Positions 56,378-64,000 of a DNA stretch of 64,000 bases are shown here, piece after piece. Each line of letters opens with the position of its first letter. Within the stretch, counting starts at the first letter, position 1. A program made the translations under genes and the position numbers. The notes below the pieces were generated by a model. The model did not search any database, had not been told where the DNA came from, and saw only the letters and a list, made by a program, of their open reading frames with translations. Source of the stretch: Lotus japonicus (taxonomy: Eukaryota > Streptophyta > Magnoliopsida > Fabales > Fabaceae); the NCBI RefSeq assembly GCF_012489685.1, contig NC_080044.1, forward strand, positions 15,790,369-15,854,368, written 5' to 3'.

Positions 56378-59197
56378 ATGCATCTGTCACTATGGAAGCC
56401 CATTTCTCACTGTGCTTCTCTGCTCTTGGACAAGAAGAGCAGGAGGAAAGATGAATCTGTTGCTGATTCGAAGAGAAACCCGTCAATGCTCCGGAAGATG
56501 CAAGAAAGCAAACTCAGGGAAGCGCTTGAAGAGGCTTCAGAAGACGGGTTTCTCTCCAAATCACAAGACGTGGAACCTGACGCTGTTGCGAACCAAGATG
56601 AGACCCTTGGGCGATCCAGATCGCTAGCCAGGCTGCACGCCCAGCGTGAGTTCCTTCGAGCCACGGCGCTTGCAGCCGAGCGCACATACGAGTCTGAGGA
56701 GTCAATTCCCAGCCTTGAAGAAGCATTTTCGAAGTTCCTCACTATGTACCCCAAGTACCTGTCCTCAGAGAAAGTTGATCAGTTGAGGTCTGATGAATAT
56801 TCACATTTGTCACCAAAGGTATGCCTTGATTATTGTGGGTTTGGACTCTTCTCTTTTGTTCAGACCATTCATTATTGGGAGTCCTCTACATTTAGCTTGT
56901 CTGAGATAACTGCAAATTTGAGTAACCATGCACTTTATGGTGGTGCTGAAAAAGGAACTGTTGAGCATGATATAAAGACTAGAATTATGGACTATCTGAA
57001 TATCCCTGAGAATGAATATGGCCTTGTTTTTACTGTTAGTAGAGGTTCAGCTTTTAAATTGCTGTCTGAATCATACCCTTTCCAGACAAACAAAAAATTG
57101 TTGACTATGTTTGACCATGAGAGCCAATCTGTTTCTTTGATGGCTCAGAGTGCCAGAGAGAAAGGTGCCAAAGTGCACAGTGCATGGTTTAAATGGCCAA
57201 CCCTCAAACTCTGCTCCACTGATTTGAGGAAACAGATTTCCAATAAGAAGAAGAGGAAGAAGGATTCAGCTACTGGTCTTTTTGTGTTCCCAGTTCAGTC
57301 TAGAGTAACTGGGGCTAAGTATTCATACCAGTGGATGGCCTTGGCACAACAGAACAACTGGCATGTCTTGCTTGATGCTGGATCATTGGGCCCCAAGGAC
57401 ATGGATTCGCTTGGCTTGTCCCTATTCCGGCCAGATTTTATAATTACATCATTTTACAGGGTATTTGGGTATGATCCCACTGGTTTTGGTTGTCTTCTGA
57501 TCAAGAAATCAGTGATGCCCAGCCTTCAAAATCATTCTGGGTGTACTGGTTCGGGAATGGTGAAGATTACCCCGGAGTTCCCAATGTATTTGAGTGACTC
57601 TGTTGATGGATTGGATAGATTGGCTGGGATTGAAGATGATGAAGCCACTGGCATTGGTGAGAAGGCTTCTGAAGCTCGTCCGGGAAAACAGTTGCCTGCC
57701 TTTTCTGGTGCATTCACATCTTCACAGGTAAGAGATGTGTTTGAGACTGAAATGGATCATGACTGCTCTGAAAGAGATGGAACTAGCACTATATTTGAAG
57801 AGACTGAGAGTGTATCTGTTGGAGAAGTTATAAGGAGCCCTGTCTTCAGTGAGGATGAGTCGTCAGACAACTCATTTTGGATTGATTTGGGTCAGAGTCC
57901 ATTGGGTTCTGACAGTGTTGGTCAATCGAGTAAACACAAGATAGCTTCTCCCCTACCTCCTTTCTGGTTCAATGGAAGGAAAAACCAGAAGCAACAGTCA
58001 CCAAAACTAACTTCCAAGATGTATGGAAGCCCTATGTATGATGACAGAGAGGTTAGCCTAGGTATAGGTACTCATGACGAACACCGTGTGCTGTCTTTTG
58101 ATGCTGCTGTCCTAATGTCACAAGAACTAGACCGTGTCAAAGAGGTCCCTGAAGAAGAGCATGTTGATGATTATTCAAGAAATGGAAATGGGTCAGATCA
58201 TTTGCATGCCAATGAGATTGTGGAAGAAGCTGAAGCTAGTGAAGCCTTTCATAATGGATCTGTTGCTCATGAAGGATCTTGGCTCAATAATTCAACTTCT
58301 CTTGCTCGACACCAAGGCTTGGAGAATGGATCTACTTCTGAAATATGTCCTGATGTTAAAGACAGCGCCATACGAAGGGAAACTGAAGGTGAATTTAGGT
58401 TGTTGGGTAGAAGAGAAGGGAATCGATATTGTGGTGGTAGGCTTTTGGGTTCGGAAGAGAATGAACTCGGCAGCAGGGGAAGAAGAGTGTCATTTAGCAT
58501 GGAAGATAATCGAAAAGAGTTCGTAAGCCATACCTTGGAGACAGGAGACGTATCTGCTACTAGCTTGGATGATGAAGAGGTCACGAGTGACGGGGAGTAT
58601 GGGGATGGAGAGGACTGGGGCAGGAGGGAACCGGAGATAATATGTCAACATATTGATCATATTAATATGCTTGGTCTCAACAAAACTACGCTTAGACTTC
58701 GGTATTTGGTAAATTGGCTTGTTACTTCATTACTGCAACTGAAGTTAACACTTCATGATGGGGATGAAAAGGCAAACCTTGTTCACATCTATGGCCCAAA
58801 AATAAAATATGAAAGAGGTGCAGCTGTGGCTTTCAATGTCAGGGACAGAAGTAGGGGGCTGATCAATCCAGAGATTGTTCAAAAGCTGGCTGAAAAAGAA
58901 GGAATATCACTTGGTATTGGTTTTCTCAGTCATATACAGATTCTTGATAGTTCAAGACAGCAGCGTGGAGCTGTGAATCTTGAAGACACAACTCTTTGCA
59001 GGCCAATGGAGAATGGCCGGCGCAATGGAAAAGGTAGCTTTGTAAGGCTTGAAGTTGTCACAGCTTCATTAGGATTTCTGACTAATTTTGAGGATGTGTA
59101 TAAATTGTGGGCTTTTGTGGCAAAGTTTCTCAACCCAGCATTTATCAGAGAAGGTGGCGGTGGTCTTCCTACTGTTCAAGAGGGCTCTGAGACATGA
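56378..59197 (+). CDS. MOCOS-like PLP-transferase-fold protein, paralogue 2
   Basis: 939 residues, intronless, about 94-95% identical to paralogue 1 by eye. The fold domains (residues ~120-400 and ~765-930) are nearly unchanged; most differences sit in the acidic linker, including a GI insertion ([11 protein letters not shown]), loss of four residues at HVDDYSRNG and one extra Gly near the C-terminus. Arg361 again replaces the expected PLP lysine in [14 protein letters not shown]. The frame is fully open with conserved start, so both copies are likely expressed. It is convergent with the oligopeptidase-like gene ~2.5 kb downstream, the neighbour relation remembered for Arabidopsis At5g66950/At5g66960. 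The Harbinger transposon sits ~0.9 kb before the ATG and may limit the promoter. Confidence 0.92.
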   Translation: MHLSLWKPISHCASLLLDKKSRRKDESVADSKRNPSMLRKMQESKLREALEEASEDGFLSKSQDVEPDAVANQDETLGRSRSLARLHAQREFLRATALAAERTYESEESIPSLEEAFSKFLTMYPKYLSSEKVDQLRSDEYSHLSPKVCLDYCGFGLFSFVQTIHYWESSTFSLSEITANLSNHALYGGAEKGTVEHDIKTRIMDYLNIPENEYGLVFTVSRGSAFKLLSESYPFQTNKKLLTMFDHESQSVSLMAQSAREKGAKVHSAWFKWPTLKLCSTDLRKQISNKKKRKKDSATGLFVFPVQSRVTGAKYSYQWMALAQQNNWHVLLDAGSLGPKDMDSLGLSLFRPDFIITSFYRVFGYDPTGFGCLLIKKSVMPSLQNHSGCTGSGMVKITPEFPMYLSDSVDGLDRLAGIEDDEATGIGEKASEARPGKQLPAFSGAFTSSQVRDVFETEMDHDCSERDGTSTIFEETESVSVGEVIRSPVFSEDESSDNSFWIDLGQSPLGSDSVGQSSKHKIASPLPPFWFNGRKNQKQQSPKLTSKMYGSPMYDDREVSLGIGTHDEHRVLSFDAAVLMSQELDRVKEVPEEEHVDDYSRNGNGSDHLHANEIVEEAEASEAFHNGSVAHEGSWLNNSTSLARHQGLENGSTSEICPDVKDSAIRRETEGEFRLLGRREGNRYCGGRLLGSEENELGSRGRRVSFSMEDNRKEFVSHTLETGDVSATSLDDEEVTSDGEYGDGEDWGRREPEIICQHIDHINMLGLNKTTLRLRYLVNWLVTSLLQLKLTLHDGDEKANLVHIYGPKIKYERGAAVAFNVRDRSRGLINPEIVQKLAEKEGISLGIGFLSHIQILDSSRQQRGAVNLEDTTLCRPMENGRRNGKGSFVRLEVVTASLGFLTNFEDVYKLWAFVAKFLNPAFIREGGGGLPTVQEGSET

Positions 59198-59715
59198 GAT
59201 GGCAAGTTCTCTGGTGAGTTGATTCAATTTTTAAAACTGAACATGAAAGATGACATGTGAGATGTTGCCAAAGAAGGGTAAGGGCAGAAAGCTCCAGGAA
59301 GAATGAATTGGTGATCTTACATATGCTGCCAGAAAGACAGAAATACTTATCTCAGCATCAAAGCCAGACAAGGCAGGCGGAGGGATTTGTTAATTCATGT
59401 TTCTTGTTGCTTACATTTTTCATTTTCCTCTTTTTTCTCCCTTTTTTGGAGCTGGTTGTAGAGTTGGCTTTAGAGATTTGTTACATATAAGCCATGATGT
59501 ACTTTGAAGCAAGATTGTATGGGTAAGAGAGCCTCAACTCATAGATGCTTTGCTTCTATTGATACGAAAGGATATCCAGCTTTTGTAAAAAAGTGTTCAT
59601 TTTCATGTTATATAGATACATGGGTGCTTGCATTGTTGACATAAATCTATTCCTATATCTTAGTTAAACTTGAATTCAAGTATTTGACCGAGTGATAACA
59701 GAATCAGATGCAGAA
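59198..59715 (+). other. 3' UTR of paralogue 2
   Basis: Matches 42720-43205, with a ~45-bp extra piece (about 59642-59690). Confidence 0.6.
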
Positions 59716-60116
59716 TGACACTCCTCTATGAGCATTTTTTCACCCTCATTCGTTCTTATTCGCCGGGAGGATTTATCAGGCATCTTAAAGCACTGGATTT
59801 CGCTTTTTCTATCACTTGAACGTGTGGTAATGAAGTTTATCAATCAGGATCGGCTCTACTTCGAAGCCGTGAAATGACAAGTGAAGCTGTGAAATGACAA
59901 GAAATCACAAATTTTTTAACGCTTGTTCTTATTCCGAAACCTTCTGTTTTTCTTTTAATTCCCTTCTTGCACCAAAACGTAGAAAAGGAGCTAATGCTTA
60001 TATAACCCAGATAAATTTCTTACGTTTTACTTCCCTGACATTTCTTACATTTTAGTTCCCTTAGATCAATCCAAAAAATTATTCAAATACAGTTGCTGTG
60101 CAGTGTTGACAATGAA
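59716..60116. other. Intergenic DNA
   Basis: No gene seen. GTGAAATGACAAG is repeated twice at ~59869-59899. Confidence 0.5.
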
Positions 60117-60125
60117 TAGCTTTTG

Positions 60126-60940
60126 GAAAAAAAAATATGAATAATGTGAAAAAAAAAATTATTTACAAAAAAAGGGTTAAAAAAATCTTATTTACCAAAT
60201 TGGTGTGTTTTTGGAGAAAAAACCACGGACATAGGGCCCCAAAGGAAAACCGTGGCCCAAAGTCGGGAAATGCCACGGTTTTCCAAACTGTGGCCTAAAC
60301 TACGGTTTTAGCCACGGTTCTGGAAGCGTAGCCTATACCTTCTTCACATTCAATAAAATTCACTTTCTCCAAAAATTTGCATAAATAATTTTCACTTAGA
60401 AGAAATAAATTTTTATGTTTTTCACATTCAATAAAATTCACTTTCTCCAAAAAATTTGCATAAATAATTTTCACTTTATTTATGTTCTTTATAGATATTT
60501 ATTTTAAAGAATAAAAATAAATATGGGCTTTTTATTTATTTAAATGTTTAAAATATAATAAACTCATGAAATTTAAATATGGGCTCTTTATTTAAATATG
60601 AGATCTTTATTTAAATATATTAAAGTCATATGAAATATTACAAAGATATAACAATTCATTTCTCATAAGTGGAAATAACTTATACGAATTTTTTGGAGAA
60701 GGTGAATTTTTAGGTGATTGTGAAGAAGCTATAGGCTACGCTTCTACAACCGTGGCAAGAACCGGTATTTAGGCCACACTTCGTGAAACCGTGGCGTTTC
60801 CCAACTTTAGGCCACGGTTTGTAACTCGGGCCTAGTGTCCGTAGCCTTATCTCCAAAAACGCACCAGTTTGGTAAATAAGATTTTTTTAACCCCATTTTG
60901 GTAAATAATATTTTTTTTCACATTATTCATATTTTTTTTA
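60126..60940. mobile_element. Mutator-type foldback MITE, 815 bp
   Basis: Long terminal inverted repeats (~230 bp each) and an exact 9-bp target duplication TAGCTTTTG (60117-60125 and 60941-60949), the Mutator signature. The arms contain repeated CCGTGGC / GCCACGG words. The loop holds two direct copies of a ~50-bp AT-rich block (CATTCAATAAAATTCACTTT at ~60350 and ~60426). No coding capacity. Confidence 0.85.
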
Positions 60941-61048
60941 TAGCTTTTGTATGTTGAAAAGTATTAGTTAAAAATTATCTGTGCTGAGTATTTTGCTTGT
61001 GGATGGTAAAATACTCTTAAACTTCATTTCTTGCTCACCTCAACCAAG

Positions 61049-61180
61049 GACATGTTTGGATAAATGTTGCCACTAATGCAAATAGAATTAACACTCAATT
61101 CAAGACAAAGATAACAGACCTCACTATGGATTAAAAAAGAAAATACCTCCACTTATGATTAAACTTACATCCAAACACAC
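61049..61180. mobile_element. Possible small MITE
   Basis: Ends GACATGTTTGGATAAATG and (reverse-complemented) GTGTGTTTGGATGTAAG are loosely inverted, the TGTTTGGAT style common in plant MITEs. Target duplication not clear. Confidence 0.35.
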
Positions 61181-61748
61181 TAAATCAATTCATTTTACTT
61201 CTTATCTTAAAATGGTTGTAGCTTTTGTCTCTTTGCTTATGTACCCAAAAAAAATATTTGTTTTTCAAAAAAATTATTTGTTGCAATTTTTATTATTTAT
61301 AATTTTCTTACGTTTTTCCTACAAGATCACAATCAGGCAGTGTCCCATCCCATCGACAGATTCACCATCCTCCACTCTGTAGTATAATGTATCATTTAGA
61401 ATATATACCTGGATAACATACCATTACCAATCAATAACTGCAAACGTCATGTTTCAAAAAAAAAACTACAAACGTCTAAATTATACAACATTTGACCTAA
61501 ATAATGATAAAGAAAATATCACATCGAAAGCAACTAAGGCTCTATCCATGCATTGATAAACCAAAGGCTCTTGTCAATTCTGGGGGGTACAAGCCAGGAA
61601 CCAATTGAAAAAGAATTTCTGAAGGCAAGTATTTCCCAAGTGAAGCGCCTGACTGAATATTGGTTCATCCAAAGCACAATCTTAACTTTTGTACAGCAGA
61701 TAGCCATAGGGAAACATCTCACGGCGAGTGAATGATCAGTTGGCATAT
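61181..61748. other. Intergenic DNA and probable 3' UTR of the oligopeptidase gene
   Basis: The part nearest 61748 is probably transcribed 3' UTR of the minus-strand gene. Frames at 61534-61746 have no recognisable domain. Confidence 0.4.
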
Positions 61749-64000
61749 CTAAGATTCCATCATCTTAATGAGAAAGGCCACCTCTAATGCTGATTCCTTG
61801 GACTGCAAATAACGGTTTTCCTCCACTATATCTGTGGTCAAATTCAGCAATATTGGCCGTTTTGGGTCATAAATTGAAAGATCACGAACTCTTGCTACCC
61901 ATTTTGCTGCTTCCCACACCCCAAATCTGAGTCGGGATAAACAAAAAAGGTCCATCATAAAAGCATCATCAGTTGAATCCGAGTCTTTTCCTATTCACAT
62001 AAAGACCACTATTGTACATATAACTTTTGGAAGGAATTATGCAGTTAAGGGTATGTTTGGATGGTTGGCAGAGGAACAGGGGAGGAGAGGAAAATGTGAT
62101 TTTAACTTAGTCCCCACAACCTCTTTTTCTTCCACTTCCTACCCTTTCTTTGATTTCTTCTCTTCCCTTTCCCTCCCAACTGCAAAAAATGCCTTTATTT
62201 TTCTTTATGGTGCATGCATTTGTTAGTATGTTAAGACTCAAGAGGCTTAAGAGTCTGAAATGTATGAAATCAGAGCATATGCCTAAATTCAATATGAAGA
62301 TATTGTTTTTCAAAATATCTAAAACTTAAAATGGCAAGGAACCTTTTGTCATATTTGAAGAGGAAAGCAATTTATAGATAACTACGGGACATTCTACGGA
62401 CACTTTAAATTTGCCTCCAAAGAAAGATAGACATACTCATTGTGTACCTCATGTAATTGATAAAATCAATGTTCATAGACATATCCACATACAAATACAG
62501 TAACCAGAAAAACAATATTCTTTATGGATATAGTATATTTTTTTTGAATATTTAACACTCACAGCAAATTCACTATGCCAACAAATCAGTCATCCCATTA
62601 AAAAAATAATGGGAGCTCGGCATTTGATATCCTCAAACCCACCCTGACAATTCTTAAAAATGAACACCAATTTCTAAACTAATCAAGCTTAGAAACCTTA
62701 AACAAGCATAATTGATTTCAAAGCAAAAGGGAATACGAAATAAAAAAAAACATTTTAAGTTGCTATTTTCCACCTAGGAAACACATATACAAACATGTGT
62801 GTTTAAAATGTAAGCAACTCTAAAGAGACAATCATAGCATAATCCTAAAGACAATTAAATCAGAGATCCTGATGTTTCAAAATTCATCACTACTCATTGT
62901 AATGTAGATACAATTAAAGACTACAATCTTTCCAAGTCTTTTTATATCAGACACTCATTTGTATAACAATTCATGAAAATGAAGTAAAAAACACTCAAAG
63001 AAGTATCTATGTAAATAACAAGGATACGTAACCGAACCAGTTAAGCAGACATTAAAACAATTTCTATCATCAGCTCTTACATTATTCCTGCTACTGCAAA
63101 AACCATGCATGTAGGAAACTACGGAGAACATGGCAGGAAGATATGTAAAGACATCAGGAACTTACCGTGTGTTGAAAGAAGAGGATACTAATACAGCTGG
63201 ATAAAGAATATCCTTTTGGATATTGTCATATGGAGAATAATCTCGAATTGCAAGAAAATCATCTAGGTCCCCAGGGAAGCCAAACTCTTCATAATCAACA
63301 GCTACAAGTGGCAGGATGGGATACAGAAGAGTGTTGGTCGGATCTAAAAAAGGAACCTACAGTGGAAATCACACAAAAGAAGGAAATCTGAGTATTTGAG
63401 CTAACCAATTTAAAATAGAGCCAAAGAAATGCAAAACTCAATAGCAGGCACATATTCTTGGAAACCTTCAAGACTGCAGCACGAAATATATCTGGAAAAC
63501 GGTTGATGGCTGAAGCAACCAAAAGCCCTCCAGCACTATATCCCCAACCAGCCAAATTGTTTTCATGCACAATACCTTTTTCAATGAGGAACTTGGCACA
63601 AGAGATATAATCATTGATTGAATTATGTTTCTTTGTACCTCTCCCATCATGATGCCATTTCTTACCATATCCACCTCCTCCTCTGAAACAGGATACCAAA
63701 ACTATCACAGGTAAGAGATTATTAGCCTCTAGAGAAAATAGAAATGTGTAATTATTTGGAAAATTTGTGGTAACCTAGAAACAAATCAGATACTATATTC
63801 ATAAATGAACAAAAAAGAAAAGAATGTCCATATGAATATAGATAGAGTACATGGCCACCAAATGATGTGAAACCTACCTAACATCAGCATAGGCAATGAC
63901 CCAACCACGATCCAGGAGGCTTTTTAATTCACTGCGCCACCTTTTGTCAAGTAACTCACCATAAGCTCCATGCCCATGCAATACCCCAGGATTTTTATCC
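61749..64000 (-). CDS. Prolyl-oligopeptidase-like protein, last four exons (partial)
   Basis: Minus strand, running past the window end. Exons: 64000-63878 (DKNPGVLHGHGAYGELLDKR...VIAYADV), 63682-63466 (GGGGYGKKWHHDGRG...GWGYSAGGLLVASAI...AAVLK), 63356-63166 (VPFLDPTNTLLYPI...YDNIQKDILYPAVLVSSSFNT), 61926-61749 (FGVWEAAKWVARVRDL...ALEVAFLIKMMES, stop); all junctions are GT...AG. It is the peptidase domain of the S9 family. The nucleophile Ser is present in GWGYSAGG. The Asp expected in a DPRV-like loop is replaced by FNTRFG, and the His expected in an AGHGG-like loop is missing (TTDIVEENRYLQ), so peptidase activity is doubtful. Probable orthologue: At5g66960. The 1.2-kb last intron may hold a MITE near 62045. 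Confidence 0.85.

Larger units (their letters stand above)
55464..59715 (+). repeat. Duplication unit 2 (promoter, gene, 3' UTR)
   Basis: Similarity to unit 1 starts right at the Harbinger right boundary (CACTTTCAAAGTTGG at 55463-55477) and ends near 59715. Unit 1 still shows the corresponding TTA without a transposon (~38957). Confidence 0.8.

Overview
The window is nuclear DNA of a dicot plant, most likely a papilionoid legume (possibly Lotus-like; this is a guess from transposon style, not proven). The signs are AT-rich intergenic DNA, plant-type introns, SIRE-type copia and Tat-type gypsy retrotransposons, a PIF/Harbinger transposon, hAT and Mutator MITEs, LINE and SINE copies, and three recognisable host genes. 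Nothing bacterial, viral or organellar is seen.

Layout. 1-10.8 kb holds no intact gene: a broken papain-type protease between two copies of a ~220-bp repeat, a decayed LINE ORF1 with an RRM, two 5'-truncated LINE tails, a hAT MITE and a tRNA-derived SINE. 10.84-37.76 kb is one four-level nest of retroelements, with a 5-bp target duplication at every level: a SIRE-type copia element on the minus strand (GTAGG); inside its 5' LTR a ~2.95-kb derivative whose two LTRs are INVERTED (GTTTC); inside that a complete 11.9-kb Tat-lineage gypsy element (CACCC); and inside its gag a 1.3-kb Athila-like solo LTR (TGTAC). Both large elements carry a gene on the opposite strand to gag-pol, each behind its own TATA box.

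37.8-64 kb is the genic part. Two 94-95%-identical intronless genes for a MOCOS-like PLP-fold protein (39.9-42.7 and 56.4-59.2 kb, plus strand) form a direct duplication that includes promoter, leader and 3' UTR. Twelve kilobases separate them, holding two decayed plant-mobile-domain (MAIN-like) fragments and a complete but mutated PIF/Harbinger transposon (TTA target duplication) with a MITE nested in its 3' end. Downstream and convergent is the 3' part of a prolyl-oligopeptidase-like gene that runs off the window.

How the genes relate. From memory, Arabidopsis At5g66950 (MOCOS-like) and At5g66960 (prolyl oligopeptidase) are direct neighbours, so this pair looks like old conserved synteny with a recent local copy of the first gene. 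Both host families look like pseudo-enzymes here: the MOCOS-like proteins have Arg361 where the PLP-binding Lys is expected, and the oligopeptidase keeps the nucleophile Ser but lacks the expected Asp and His. All transposon coding regions carry stops or frameshifts and none looks autonomous.
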